From the NCBI GenBank assembly GCA_035299425.1, contig DATGWP010000024.1:1-64000 (forward strand): a stretch of DNA of 64,000 bases, written 5' to 3'. Below are positions 1-10,321 of this stretch, piece after piece. The stretch's first letter is position 1, and every line of letters starts with the position of its first letter. Made by a program: the position numbers and the translations under genes. This DNA is from Bog-950 sp035299425. GTDB taxonomy: Bacteria; Bacteroidota; Bacteroidia; Chitinophagales; LD1. The notes beneath the pieces are model-generated. The model was not told where the DNA came from. It ran no database searches and worked only from the letters and a program-made list of their open reading frames with translations.

Positions 1-3000
1 ATCGTTTACCCAGCGGAAACCAAGCAGGAATTTTTTGCCTGCTACGGCCGATGGCATCGTTACGTTGGCTACACCCGTAGTAGGTGAGTTGGCAAAGAAA
101 GCATTGGTGCTGCCCATGCCACGGTATAAGTTGAAAGTACCTACGTTGTTACCTGCGCTTACAGGTACCCAGGTAGTGCCGTTATCCAGTGAATACATTA
201 CCTGCAGGTAGTCATATACGTTGCTGCCACTGTAAGTACCCCCTACCTGGTAGTTGAAGCTTACATTAACAGAAGTATACAGCTGCGCATCTACAGGGGT
301 AGTGTTGTAGGCTATTTCGTCCATCACTCCTTCGTCCCATGCGTAATCGCCCGGCACTACCGTTTGATAAATTCTATTATCGATAAGTGTAAGGCCCGAA
401 CCCGATGTAATGTTATTAACCGGGTTTTCCATGTTAGCGTATGGGGTAGCACCGTTGTAAGTAATCCACCACTCGCTGCGGTTGTTTGGATGAGTACCAT
501 ACAGGTATTTAATCCTCCAGCCAGATGTTGCATCACTAAGTTGCGTGCTAACTCCTGTTCCAAAATTTTCGGTAGATACCGTAGTGTTGTTAGACGTGGC
601 TGTTATTACTTCGCTACTGCCGCAGTTTACAGTAACATCGTTGCTGGCCACAGCAATAGGCACCGGCTTAATAGTAACCGTGCCATTCATTGGTATATCG
701 CAACTGCCGCTATGCACAGCAACGGTATATTCGCCCACAGCGCTTACCGAGCCTAACACCAGCGCGTTGCCGGTACCGATAGTGGCCGATGGCATACCTG
801 CCGAGGATCCATCGCGATAAATCTGGTAAGGAAATCCGCTTACGGAGCCGCTAAGGCCTATGGTTACCGATGAACTTGCATCGTAGCAAGTAGAACCGTT
901 GGCTGGTGTTACTGTAAATGTAGGTGCGGTAGTAGTAATGGTAAAATCAGCTTGTGTACGGCAACTCGGGCTGCTTGAGCATGCTGCCCAGAAAGTATAC
1001 GTACCCTGTGTATTGGTATTAGCCAGGCCAGAACCAGCCACACCTACCGGATTAAATGAAACACCTGTGCCTATAGGCGAGCCACCCGTAGAAGCTGTAT
1101 ACCACTCTACAGTACCCGGCTGGTTCAATAGTATATTTTCTCCTGCCGGTGGGGTAACTGTCCATGTATAATCATTATTAATCACATTGCTTGCACCATC
1201 GGTAGTAGATACCAATGTATAAGTAGTGCCGGCGTTAAGCGATACAGGGCTGCCTACTGTGCCGAGCATAGGTTCATCGCCGCTACCGCCATCGTTATCT
1301 ATGCGCAGCAGGGTGCCTCCACTACAAGCTCCCGGTGTAAAGTTGCCGGTAAAAATATAACCAGCACCATTGTACGTGGTGTTGTTATTCATTTCGAATA
1401 TATAATTGCCGGTAGCTGATACCTGGAATTGTATAACTGAGTAAGTTCTGGCAGGGCCGCTAAAAGAGCAAACAGCATTATTTACTGCACCTACAGGTGT
1501 GCTGGCAGTAGAGTTGCTCGACAGCCAGCCTCCGTAAATTCTGTTTGGAATAGCTGGTACAACAAAATTATCTACACATACATTGGATGCGGTAAGATAA
1601 CCAGTGCCCCCCTGACAAACACTTACCGGTGTAGTGGTAAGCGGTGTAGGTACATAATTGATGCTAAGCGTGCCGCTGGCCGGCGATATACAATCCGGCG
1701 ATACGGTAAGCCTAACTGTAACCGTGTGGTTACCGGTAGCCACCCCGCTAAACGTAGGGCTTGACTGGTAGGTACCACCATCCAGTGCATACTCATAATT
1801 TACACCCAAAGGGCTGCTTACACTTATGGTACCTGAAGCTACCGCACAAGTTGGCTGAGCCGTAACCGAAGCAAGTGGTGCAGCAGGTGCCGATGGAGCA
1901 GGTGCAATAACTGCATTGCCCGAAGCTGCTGATGTACAGCCAGATGAGCTAAGTGTTACAGTAAACGTGTAAGTGTTACTAGCCGGCAAACCGCTAAAGG
2001 TTGCTGAAGTCGTATTGCCTGTAATAGTAGTGCCACCCGGAGCAGCCGTTACTGTCCATGCTGCCGCTGGCAGATTGGTTAAACCTACACTGCCTGTAGT
2101 AGTTACACAACCTGGTTGTGTAATAGTGCTAACCACAGGGGCCGGTGGTGTAACCGGCTGAGTAGGTATAGAAGCAGGATTAGATGGCGCCGACGTGCAA
2201 CCCGATGATGCTAATGTCACTGTAAAGGTATATGTAATGCCTGCTGTAAGGTTGCTAACCGTAGTAGTGGTAGTAGAACCCGTAACGGTAGCTCCGCCCG
2301 GCGATACGGTAACGGTCCAGCTACTGGCCGGCAGGTTGCTTAATGCAACACTGGCTGTGGCCAGGGCACAGGTTGGGCCTGTGATGGTGCCCGCTACCGG
2401 TGCAGGCGGTGTAATTGGTTGTGCCGGCATAACTGCATTACCCGAAGCTACCGATGTGCAACCTGATGAAGTAAGTGTTACAGTAAATGTATAAGTGGTA
2501 GCCGCCGGTAAGCCCGTGAAGACAGCAGAGGTGGCAGAACCGGTGATACTAAAGCCGCCCGGTTGTGCTGTTACTGTCCATGCTGCGTTGGGCAAGCCGC
2601 TAAGGTTTACACTGCCTGTAGATACACTACAGGTAGGTGGTGTGATAGTGCCAACTACCGGTGCAGAAGGTGTAACCGGCTGGGCTGGTATTACTGCATT
2701 GCCCGATGCTCCTGATGTGCAACCCGAAGATTGCAACGTAACCGTAAATGTATAAGTAGTGCTGGCAGTTAAGCCTGCGAAGGTTGCTGTGGTTGTATTA
2801 CCTGTAATGGTAGCTCCACCCGGTGAGGCAGTTACAGTCCAGTTGCTGGCTGGCAGGTTGCTTAGTGCCACACTACCGGTTGCCACGGTGCAGGTAGGCG
2901 GTGTAATAGTGCCTACGTTGGGTGCCGCTGGCGTAATTGGCTGTGCCGGTATTACAGCATTAGCCGATGCTGCCGAAGTACAGCCTGATGATTGTAGGGC

Positions 3001-6000
3001 GGTAGTAAAGGTATAAGTGGTGTTTTGCGTAAGGCCGCTAAAAGTAGCGGTAGTTGTACTGCCTGTAATAGTGGCACCGCCCGGCGAAGCAGTTACTGTC
3101 CAATTGCTGGCTGGCAGGTTGCTTAATGCAACACTACCGGTAGCCACACTACAGGTAGGTGGTGTGATAGCGCCTACAGTTGGTGCCGGTGGGGTAACAG
3201 GTTGCGCCGGTATTACGGCATTGGATGTTGCTCCTGAATTACAACCAGATGATTGCAGCGTTACTATAAAGTTAAAGGTAGTGCCCGCTGCTAATCCACT
3301 AAAGGTAGCTGTTGCAGTATTTCCGGTTATAGTAGCCCCACCCGGGTTGGCGGTTACGGTCCAGTTGCTGGTAGGTAAACCGCTAAGTGCTACGCTACCG
3401 GTTGCCAGGGCGCAGGTAGGATTGGTAATGGTGCCTACAGTAGGCGCTGCCGGTATAGCTGGCTGTGCGGGTATTACCGCACCCGATGAAGGTGCAGAAG
3501 TACAACCTGATGATTGCAGTGTAACAGTAAATGTTTGTGTTGAATTGGCTGGTAATCCGCTAAAGGTAGCTGTAGCCGTGCTGCCGGTGATCAGCTGTCC
3601 GCTTGGTGCTGCAGTTACGGTCCAGCTGCTGGTAGGTAAGTTGCTTAAGGCAACGCTACCTGTGGCTACTGTACAGGTAGGCGGTGTAATAGTACCTACT
3701 GTAGGCACTGCCGGTGTAACCGGTTGTGCCGGTATTACAGCATTGGCCGATGCTGCCGAAACACAGCCCGATGACTGTAGCGTTGTAATAAATGTATACG
3801 TTGTGTTTTGCGTAAGACCGCTAAAAGTGGCGGTAGTTGTATTGCCGGTAATAGTAGCACCACCCGGTGTAGCTGTTACTGTCCAGTTGCTGGCAGGTAA
3901 ATTGCTTAACGCTACACTGCCGGTGGCTACGCTACAGGTAGGCGGTGTAATAGTGCCAATAGTTGGTGCCGGCGAGGTGGTAGGCTGCGAATTAACTACC
4001 GCATTGGCCGATACTGCCGATACGCAGTTAACAGAGTTAGTTACTGTAAATGTATAGGTGCCAGATGGCAGGCCGCTTACCGATGTGGTAGTGCCTGTGC
4101 CGGTGGTATTTACGCCTCCCGGATTTCGGGTAAGTGTCCAGGTTCCTGATGCAGGAAGATTGCCAAGGTTAATAACGCCCGTAGCTGTACCACAGGTAGG
4201 CTGGGTAATTGAAACTATAGAAGGTGCTCCCGGAGTGGCTGGCTGCGCAGGTATAGCTGCCGATGAAGAAGCTACTGATGTGCAACCCGATGATTGCAAA
4301 GTTACTGTAAATGTGTAGCTGGTATTTTGTGCCAGGCCACTAAAAGTAGCTGTGGTAGTATTTCCGGTAATAGTAGCGCCACCCGGGCTGGCAGTTACCG
4401 TCCAGTTACTGGCCGGCAAATTGCTTAGTGCTACGCTACCGGTGGCCACCGTACATGTTGGTGGTGTAATAGTACCTACAGTTGGTGGGCTGGTTGTTAC
4501 CGGTTGCGCTGGTATCACCGCACCGGCCGAAGCTGCTGAAGTACAACCCGTAGAGCCTAAGGTAACTGTAAAGGTTTGTGTGGTATTAGCCGGTAGGCCG
4601 CTGAATGTTGCGGTAGTAGTGCTACCTGTCAGTGTAAGGTTACTAGGCGATGCTGTTATCGTCCAGCTGCTGGCGGGCAGGTTACTTAGTGCAACACTAC
4701 CTGTGGCTACCGTACAGGTAGGTGGTGTAACAGCACCTACTGTTGGTGCGGCTGTTTGGTTTACAACTATTTGTTGCGTAACAGAACACCCTTCCAGACT
4801 GTAAGTAATTGTATGTGTGCCTGCACCCGCAGTAGCAGGGTTAAAGTTAGAACCCGATACTCCTGGTCCACTCCATGTACCTCCTGCAACGTTAGCAGTA
4901 AGGGCACGTGCGGCCGAGTTATTACACATAGCAGCATTGCTGCTGGTAATAGTTAAATCACCGGTCTTTACAAACTGCAACTGTGTAAAAGCAGCACCTC
5001 CACCCTCTACAGAAACCACATCAAGGGTAGTATTTGGCCCAAGGAATATACCGGTAGTACCGGCCGAAGATGTTATTGTATTAATACAGCAACCAGCGTT
5101 ATAAAAAGCAGCACCACCGTTTTTGCTGATGGTGAGATTATCATCGTGACGATAGCTGATGGTGTATATGCCACATGGGAAACCCTGTCTTTTATACCGG
5201 TAGCTAAAGTTATCTACACCGGTAGTACAGCCAGTGTAGGCCGCACCGCCGGTAGCGTTAATCGTGGTAGCAGATATAGCTGCTGTTTGGGCACTCCATC
5301 TTGTATCAGTATTAAAATCTACGGATGTGTGCGTGTAATAGCCAACGTAGTTTGTTCCTGGTGTAGCAGAATTGTATGCAAATACATTCCATTCGTTGTT
5401 GCCGGCAGTTCCATCGGTAGGCGAAGTAGGTACTGTATACACTATTATTGTAATAGTATTTGAGTAAGCCACAGTTCCACACTTGTCTGTAGCCTTGCGG
5501 CGGTAATTATAAGTGCCGGCTACCGTTATGTTTCCCGGATCATAAGTTGCTGCTGTAGCACCAGGTATACTTACATTGTTTAACTCCCACTGGTAATCTG
5601 TGGTACCGTTTGTATTAGCAGCCGATGTGCCGCCACTTGCTGCGGCCGAGTTGCTTAACACTGGTGGGTCGTAAGGCCCGCACACAGATGTAGACCCGGC
5701 ATAACCTATGGTACCACCGCTTAGTGCAGTGGTTACATCCACTACATTCAATGCGCCTTGCGAACCGCCGCCACCTTCAAAGAAGCGGTACTCGACATTA
5801 TCAGAGGTGCTTAACACACCCGTCCAAATCCCATTATGTACATCACAGCAACCGTTGTGTACAAACTGCTGCACGCCATTTACATATACATATACATCGT
5901 CATCATGTGTAGGAATATCAAGTCTGTATACTTTACATGGAAAACCCTGACGCTTGTACACTACAGTGTGATAGTCGGCACTTACTATACCCCCGGTATA

Positions 6001-8172
6001 AGTGTAGCCGCTAATTAGACTGGAAGGGGAACCGTTACCTCCATTTACCCATACATTGGCTGTATTAAAACTCAGAGTATTATCCACGTAGTAACCCTGA
6101 TAAATATTATTAGAAAGAGTCAGGTTATTGCCGCAATAAGCATAGACGTTCCATGTGTTAGAACCAAAGGTGGCCGGATTGCCTGCCGTAGATGTTACAG
6201 TAACAGTTGTGGTAGCATCGTAGCTGGCCGGAACATTCTCCGCTCCACAGGATGACCACGACCGGCGCAGGTAAGTCCATGTACCTGCTGCAGACGGGGT
6301 ATTTGATGGCAATGTCTGGCTGTTTGTTTGTCCTAAATCTTCCCATGCACTACCAGTACAAGAATTAATACGGTACCAGCGTATATTTAGCGTAGTACCC
6401 GAGGCAGCAGTAGCGTTAGTAGTGCTGTTTATAGTAACAGACTGACCCAGATTTATGGAAGCTGAGGAAGGTGATATAGCACCAGCAGTAGCAGTATTGC
6501 CATTTACCGTAATTGTAAATGTATTTGAATAAGCTACGTTGCTACATTTATCAACCACTCTTCTTCGATAGGTATAAGTGCCGGCTGTTAGCGCACCGGG
6601 ATCATAGGTGGCGCCGGTGGCACCGCTAATAGCTACGGAATTAAGCTCCCACTGATAAGTAGTACTTCCGTTAGTAATGGCGGCACTGGTTCCACCACTT
6701 GCATCGGCACTATTGCCAAAGGCCGGAGGATCGTAACCTGTACACGCAGTGGTACTGCCACCATAAGTAATAGTACCACCATTAAGAGCTGTGGTTACGT
6801 CATTTACTGCAATAGAGCCAAACGACCCACCGCCACCTTCTGACACTCTAAACTCAACTATATCCGATGCGCCTAACACATAAGTGCCGGCATTTTGATT
6901 AGCCGTTGGAACCGGTGCAAAACAACATGCGCTGACATCATATCGGAGCGTACCATTTACAAAAACCTGCCCGCGGTCATCATGGTTAACTAATATCTGG
7001 TAGGATTTACAAGGGAAATTGGTACGCGAAGCATTCCAAGAGTGGTTATCAGCAGCTACTGCGCAACCGATATAGCCACTTGCTGAACTTGGAGTGCCTC
7101 CATCGGGCCACCTGCTATAGGTTTGAAACGACAGACTTGGCTCGGTGTAGTAACCGCTATAGTTACTGCTCCAGGCACCTGAGCCACCGGCCGCGTCACC
7201 GGCCGCCCATACATACACATTCCATGTGTTATTCCCTGGGGTAAGTGCCGGCTGTGTACGGTTAAAAGTTATTTGCCCGTTTGAGCCGCCACCGCCTTCC
7301 GAAACACGAAACTCAACTACATCCGATGCATTTAAGAAACCCGTCCACACCGCAGTGTGTGGGTCGCAACAGCCAATGTGTTGCCATACGTTAGTGCCAT
7401 TGATGAATAGCTGAGCTGCATCATCGTGCCCGTTAATATCTATACTGTAATAGCCACATATACCGGTTCTTATGGCTCTCCAAGAGTGATTATCGTTACC
7501 AATATAACATCCTTTGTAATCGTTAGCATCGTAAGGTGTGTTTACCCAACGGTTACCAGTGGAAAAAGATAAGGAAGGCTCGGTGTAGTAGCCGCTGTAA
7601 TTACTACTCCAGGCACCGCTGCCGCCAGCCGCGTCCCCTGCCGCATAGCAGTAAACGTTCCATGTGCCATTACCCGCAGTTCCCTGGGCAGGTGAGGCAG
7701 GTGGAGAACACCGATAAGTAAGTATAGCCGAGCCCGATCCATAACCCTGGCAGCTATATCGATTATTCTGCACCCTGTATTCCCCGTCATAGTTCGCGGT
7801 CCAGTCAATAATAGATTGTAAACCGCAGGCATCATCATTATAGGGTCCTACGTATCCACCGCCAGAGTTAAATCCACTTAACTGGGTATCGTACGAACTA
7901 CCACAGGTTTCATAATGATAATTAGCTGTATTTTTAACCTGGAAACGTAAAAAAGCACCAGAGCCAATATTTACTGTTTGGTTATTTACTGTAGGATAAT
8001 AGGTGTTACCATTTTCTTGCGCGTTGGCCCAACCGCAGACCTGAGCAGTAACGATCGCTAAGCCATAGAATAAAAGAAAACAGGTAAAAACTATTCGACG
8101 GATTAATGAATAATAATAGTTACTGTTTTGGATATTTTCTGTTTTAATAAAGAGCGAGGTAGAAGTAAACAT
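1..8172 (-). CDS. Giant secreted Ig-like repeat adhesin (N-terminal part, runs off window)
   Basis: Uninterrupted reading frame of 2,724 codons from ATG 8172 to the left edge, so the C-terminus is missing; an in-frame ATG at 8196 is an alternative start. The N-terminus has a signal peptide after a long polar stretch (hydrophobic core IVFTCFLLFYGLAIVTAQ, cleavage after TAQ). Order after that: four copies of a ~140-residue domain with a WNVY...HDD...CC...EGGGGS pattern, interleaved with Ig-like segments; about eleven ~87-residue Ig-like repeats (TPPTC..ATGSVALSNLP pattern); another Ig segment; then a jelly-roll/MAM-like domain near the edge (FNYQVGG...FRWVND). Inference: cell-surface adhesin or substrate-binding protein exported by Sec then T9SS; the expected sorting domain would lie outside the window. 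Short open frames on the opposite strand here are mirror images of the repeats. Confidence 0.9.
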   Translation of the reverse strand, partial: MFTSTSLFIKTENIQNSNYYYSLIRRIVFTCFLLFYGLAIVTAQVCGWANAQENGNTYYPTVNNQTVNIGSGAFLRFQVKNTANYHYETCGSSYDTQLSGFNSGGGYVGPYNDDACGLQSIIDWTANYDGEYRVQNNRYSCQGYGSGSAILTYRCSPPASPAQGTAGNGTWNVYCYAAGDAAGGSGAWSSNYSGYYTEPSLSFSTGNRWVNTPYDANDYKGCYIGNDNHSWRAIRTGICGYYSIDINGHDDAAQLFINGTNVWQHIGCCDPHTAVWTGFLNASDVVEFRVSEGGGGSNGQITFNRTQPALTPGNNTWNVYVWAAGDAAGGSGAWSSNYSGYYTEPSLSFQTYSRWPDGGTPSSASGYIGCAVAADNHSWNASRTNFPCKSYQILVNHDDRGQVFVNGTLRYDVSACCFAPVPTANQNAGTYVLGASDIVEFRVSEGGGGSFGSIAVNDVTTALNGGTITYGGSTTACTGYDPPAFGNSADASGGTSAAITNGSTTYQWELNSVAISGATGATYDPGALTAGTYTYRRRVVDKCSNVAYSNTFTITVNGNTATAGAISPSSASINLGQSVTINSTTNATAASGTTLNIRWYRINSCTGSAWEDLGQTNSQTLPSNTPSAAGTWTYLRRSWSSCGAENVPASYDATTTVTVTSTAGNPATFGSNTWNVYAYCGNNLTLSNNIYQGYYVDNTLSFNTANVWVNGGNGSPSSLISGYTYTGGIVSADYHTVVYKRQGFPCKVYRLDIPTHDDDVYVYVNGVQQFVHNGCCDVHNGIWTGVLSTSDNVEYRFFEGGGGSQGALNVVDVTTALSGGTIGYAGSTSVCGPYDPPVLSNSAAASGGTSAANTNGTTDYQWELNNVSIPGATAATYDPGNITVAGTYNYRRKATDKCGTVAYSNTITIIVYTVPTSPTDGTAGNNEWNVFAYNSATPGTNYVGYYTHTSVDFNTDTRWSAQTAAISATTINATGGAAYTGCTTGVDNFSYRYKRQGFPCGIYTISYRHDDNLTISKNGGAAFYNAGCCINTITSSAGTTGIFLGPNTTLDVVSVEGGGAAFTQLQFVKTGDLTITSSNAAMCNNSAARALTANVAGGTWSGPGVSGSNFNPATAGAGTHTITYSLEGCSVTQQIVVNQTAAPTVGAVTPPTCTVATGSVALSNLPASSWTITASPSNLTLTGSTTTATFSGLPANTTQTFTVTLGSTGCTSAASAGAVIPAQPVTTSPPTVGTITPPTCTVATGSVALSNLPASNWTVTASPGGATITGNTTTATFSGLAQNTSYTFTVTLQSSGCTSVASSSAAIPAQPATPGAPSIVSITQPTCGTATGVINLGNLPASGTWTLTRNPGGVNTTGTGTTTSVSGLPSGTYTFTVTNSVNCVSAVSANAVVNSQPTTSPAPTIGTITPPTCSVATGSVALSNLPASNWTVTATPGGATITGNTTTATFSGLTQNTTYTFITTLQSSGCVSAASANAVIPAQPVTPAVPTVGTITPPTCTVATGSVALSNLPTSSWTVTAAPSGQLITGSTATATFSGLPANSTQTFTVTLQSSGCTSAPSSGAVIPAQPAIPAAPTVGTITNPTCALATGSVALSGLPTSNWTVTANPGGATITGNTATATFSGLAAGTTFNFIVTLQSSGCNSGATSNAVIPAQPVTPPAPTVGAITPPTCSVATGSVALSNLPASNWTVTASPGGATITGSTTTATFSGLTQNTTYTFTTALQSSGCTSAASANAVIPAQPITPAAPNVGTITPPTCTVATGSVALSNLPASNWTVTASPGGATITGNTTTATFAGLTASTTYTFTVTLQSSGCTSGASGNAVIPAQPVTPSAPVVGTITPPTCSVSTGSVNLSGLPNAAWTVTAQPGGFSITGSATSAVFTGLPAATTYTFTVTLTSSGCTSVASGNAVMPAQPITPPAPVAGTITGPTCALATASVALSNLPASSWTVTVSPGGATVTGSTTTTTVSNLTAGITYTFTVTLASSGCTSAPSNPASIPTQPVTPPAPVVSTITQPGCVTTTGSVGLTNLPAAAWTVTAAPGGTTITGNTTSATFSGLPASNTYTFTVTLSSSGCTSAASGNAVIAPAPSAPAAPLASVTAQPTCAVASGTISVSSPLGVNYEYALDGGTYQSSPTFSGVATGNHTVTVRLTVSPDCISPASGTLSINYVPTPLTTTPVSVCQGGTGYLTASNVCVDNFVVPAIPNRIYGGWLSSNSTASTPVGAVNNAVCSFSGPARTYSVIQFQVSATGNYIFEMNNNTTYNGAGYIFTGNFTPGACSGGTLLRIDNDGGSGDEPMLGTVGSPVSLNAGTTYTLVSTTDGASNVINNDYTWTVTPPAGENILLNQPGTVEWYTASTGGSPIGTGVSFNPVGVAGSGLANTNTQGTYTFWAACSSSPSCRTQADFTITTTAPTFTVTPANGSTCYDASSSVTIGLSGSVSGFPYQIYRDGSSAGMPSATIGTGNALVLGSVSAVGEYTVAVHSGSCDIPMNGTVTIKPVPIAVASNDVTVNCGSSEVITATSNNTTVSTENFGTGVSTQLSDATSGWRIKYLYGTHPNNRSEWWITYNGATPYANMENPVNNITSGSGLTLIDNRIYQTVVPGDYAWDEGVMDEIAYNTTPVDAQLYTSVNVSFNYQVGGTYSGSNVYDYLQVMYSLDNGTTWVPVSAGNNVGTFNLYRGMGSTNAFFANSPTTGVANVTMPSAVAGKKFLLGFRWVND
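1880..4760 (-). repeat. Array of about 11 tandem ~260-bp Ig-like repeats inside the adhesin gene
   Basis: Each unit encodes about 87 residues with a conserved ATGSVALSNLP near the start and NAVIPAQPVTP at the end; a twelfth, degenerate unit lies at the 1880 side. Units differ at many positions, so this is an older expansion than the array at 31-32.6 kb. Each unit has two cysteines (PTC and SSGC) that could form an intradomain disulfide. Confidence 0.85.
5020..7690 (-). repeat. Four copies of a WNVY/HDD/CC/EGGGGS domain
   Basis: Copies start near 7680, 7235, 6170 and 5400. Shared landmarks in order: WNVY, GYY, a W in the first third, a Gly-Cys, an HDD triad followed by NG, an HxGCC or similar Cys pair, WTGxL, and EFRxxEGGGGS. 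Copies 1 and 2 are nearly adjacent; copies 3 and 4 follow PKD/Ig-like segments. The domain looks like a beta-sandwich lectin or PA14-like module, which is inference; I cannot name a family. Confidence 0.7.
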
Positions 8173-8196
8173 AATCCCATTTGCGTTTAAAAACAT

Positions 8197-8834
8197 TTGT
8201 CAAAAAAACCTATTGCAATAAGCAGCCTAAAGCTCATTTTGTCAATTCCTGCAAAGTTAAATTTGACGGACAAAATTAGCATGCACATTCACAATTAATA
8301 ATAACTCTAAGAAACTACGTGTTTAACGGAAAAAATTGACTCGTCGCTGGCAAATACAATGCCTTAATTGTAAATTACCTGTAGAAGTAGACTTGAAATA
8401 TCCTTTTTAGGTTAAAACCACTATAAATACTACGAAAATGCATTGTTGCAAGTCTGTAATTGGTAAAAACAACAACTCCAAAATCCACAAAAAAGGACAT
8501 GGGGCATACAAGTATTATTTTATTGTTAATTTATCCGGTAAGCAGCTAAAAATAAGATGATTAACGTTTCTATAAAAACGAACCCTCATACAGCCGGCAA
8601 CCTGTTACGCATGCAAAACAAATATCAGCACGATTTACATGTTGATTTTCTACTGAACAATTCACCATCAAACAAAATAATACATACCATCTGTGCGGCC
8701 GGTCCACATTACTGCCCATAGTAAGTATTTACAAGATGAGTTCGTCCTCGATTAAACATGACTTTAATATTAGGCAGCTTATAGCTTATCCGGCATCCAT
8801 TCAAGGTCCAATAGACTTTACAGATTTTGTTCTC
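8197..8834. other. 638-bp intergenic region with two tiny overlapping ORFs
   Basis: Between the adhesin start and the peroxiredoxin terminator. On the plus strand there are two short open frames, 8438-8560 (40 aa, starts MHCCKS, Lys-rich) and 8557-8721 (54 aa, starts MINVSIKTN), overlapping as ATGA. I recognise neither, codon use is not persuasive, and chance is the simplest explanation. No tRNA, IS end or strong hairpin seen, apart from the promoter-like box at 8252-8259. Confidence 0.4.
8252..8259 (-). promoter_or_regulatory. Putative -7 promoter element for the adhesin
   Basis: Minus strand reads TAACTTTG, a match to the Bacteroidota -7 consensus TAnnTTTG, 56-80 nt upstream of the two possible starts. 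No clear -33 TTG at the usual spacing. Confidence 0.35.
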
Positions 8835-8874
8835 AAAAAAAATACCGGCAATTTAACTGTGCCGGTATTTTTTT
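8835..8874 (-). terminator. Intrinsic terminator downstream of peroxiredoxin
   Basis: Stem ATACCGGCA / TGCCGGTAT around a short loop, flanked by A and T runs on both sides, so it can work in either direction. It sits 11 nt past the peroxiredoxin stop codon and probably ends the cysH-peroxiredoxin transcript. Confidence 0.8.
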
Positions 8875-8885
8875 AAACTATTTAC

Positions 8886-9524
8886 CTATTTATTAGGCTG
8901 CGGTGTTAAGCGCAGGTACGGCTTTACCCGCGTATGGCCTTTAGGGAATTTAGCCGGTATATCTTCATCCTTTACTGCCGGTGCAATTACCACATCTTCT
9001 CCATCTTTCCAATTAGCAGGTGTAGCTACCGAGTAGTTAGCCGTTAGCTGCAGGCTATCAATTACGCGCAGCAATTCATGAAAATTTCTACCGGTTGATG
9101 CCGGGTAAGTGATTATGAGTTTCACTTTCTTGTCAGGCCCTATAATAAACACCGACCTAACAGTAAATGTCTCGTTAGAGTTAGGGTGTATCATATCATA
9201 CAGGTCGGCAACCTTGCGCTCAGGGTCGGCTATGATAGGAAAGTTAAGCACGGTGTTTTGTGTTTCGTTTATATCCTTTACCCACTCCTTATGCTTATCC
9301 AATTCATCTACACTTACGGCAATTATCTTAGCGTTGCGCTTATCAAACTCAGCCTTTAGTTTTGATGCCGTTCCAAGTTCGGTAGTACATACCGGTGTAA
9401 AATCGGCAGGGTGAGAGAAAAGAACACCCCAGCCATTGCCAAGCCATTCGTAAAAGTTAATAGTTCCATCTGTAGTTTCTGCAGTAAAATCGGGGGCGAT
9501 GTCTCCAAGTCGTAAAGTAGCCAT
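8886..9524 (-). CDS. 1-Cys (Prx6-type) peroxiredoxin
   Basis: 212 aa, the usual Prx6 length. Peroxidases of this family reduce H2O2, organic hydroperoxides and peroxynitrite in the cytosol. The peroxidatic cysteine lies in PADFTPVCTTELG (about residue 46), followed by the family's C-terminal dimerisation part (NFHELLRVIDSLQLTANYSVATPANW and onward). There is no second conserved resolving Cys, consistent with 1-Cys chemistry. ATG start at 9524. It lies 37 nt downstream of cysH on the same strand with no terminator between them, so the two are probably cotranscribed and the peroxiredoxin would also be under the cysteine leader. The link to thiol metabolism is inference. Confidence 0.93.
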   Translation of the reverse strand: MATLRLGDIAPDFTAETTDGTINFYEWLGNGWGVLFSHPADFTPVCTTELGTASKLKAEFDKRNAKIIAVSVDELDKHKEWVKDINETQNTVLNFPIIADPERKVADLYDMIHPNSNETFTVRSVFIIGPDKKVKLIITYPASTGRNFHELLRVIDSLQLTANYSVATPANWKDGEDVVIAPAVKDEDIPAKFPKGHTRVKPYLRLTPQPNK

Positions 9525-9561
9525 GTGCTGTTTTTGTTTTTTAGTGGTTTATAATAATGAT

Positions 9562-10302
9562 TTAAATAGTCCAGTTGCCGGGTTGCGAGGCCTCGTTTGT
9601 ATGTATGCCGCATTCCTTCTCGGTGTTGCCCTCCCACCACCAACGGCCAGAACGTTCGTTATCGCCGGTTCTTACCGCCCGTGTGCAGGGTGCGCATCCT
9701 ATGCTCAAAAAGCCTTTGTCTGATAGTTCATTGTATGGAATACTCTCGCTTCGTATCATATCCTTTACTTCCTCTGCAGTCCAGTAAAAAAGAGGATAAA
9801 CTTTTATCAATCCCCGCTTCTCATCCCACTCTACCTGACTCTTCTCTGCCCGGTTAGACGACTGCGTAGCACGCACACCCGATAGCCATATTTTCTGTCC
9901 TTGCAAAGCGCGGTTCAGTGGCTCCAACTTGCGCAGGTAGCAGCACTCCTTACGGTCATCTACCGAATTGTAAAAACTATTGGGCCCTTTTTGCTGTAGC
10001 ATGTTTTGAAGGCGCTCGGTTTGCGGGTAATAGGTTTCTATGTTTACGCCATACTTCTCATTGGTAGCTTTCCATACATTATAAGTCTCCTGGAACTGGC
10101 GGCCGGTATCGATGGTAAATACCTTAACCGGAATTTTGTTTTTAAAAATGAAATGAGATATAACCTGCCCCTCTAAGCCAAAGGCTGTAGAGTAACACAC
10201 AGCCGCAGGAAACTGCTCAGCAAGCCAGCGCAGCCCATCGGCTACGGTCATGCTTTGCATGGCCTGGTTAATTTCTTCTACCCGTTTTTTTAACTCACTC
10301 AT
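9562..10302 (-). CDS. cysH: Phosphoadenylyl-/adenylyl-sulfate reductase (assimilatory)
   Basis: 246 aa. Reduces activated sulfate (APS or PAPS) to sulfite in the cytosol using thioredoxin. Visible: the PP-loop region (YSTAFGLEGQVISHF), the substrate-binding stretch IDTGRQFQET, and the C-terminal catalytic Cys in KECGIHT. A Cys pair (KECCYLRKLEPL) and a CxxC (IGCAPCTRAV) together form the four-cysteine signature that binds a [4Fe-4S] cluster, which in this family indicates preference for APS rather than PAPS. The product, sulfite, is the substrate of the divergently encoded CysJI. The gene is preceded by a Cys-rich leader peptide and a terminator only 19 nt before its ATG. Confidence 0.95.
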   Translation of the reverse strand: MSELKKRVEEINQAMQSMTVADGLRWLAEQFPAAVCYSTAFGLEGQVISHFIFKNKIPVKVFTIDTGRQFQETYNVWKATNEKYGVNIETYYPQTERLQNMLQQKGPNSFYNSVDDRKECCYLRKLEPLNRALQGQKIWLSGVRATQSSNRAEKSQVEWDEKRGLIKVYPLFYWTAEEVKDMIRSESIPYNELSDKGFLSIGCAPCTRAVRTGDNERSGRWWWEGNTEKECGIHTNEASQPGNWTI

Positions 10303-10321
10303 TTTACAATATCATTAAAAC

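Noticed and set aside
1973..4804. Several plus-strand ORFs of 62-346 aa across the adhesin repeat array
   Set aside because: They mirror the minus-strand repeat array with low-complexity Val/Pro/Gly content, and the minus frame is open for 2,724 codons with a signal peptide and domains.
8438..8721. Two tiny ORFs with an ATGA overlap
   Set aside because: No recognisable family, no promoter motif, and unremarkable composition; the overlap alone is not enough, so they are only mentioned in the intergenic entry.
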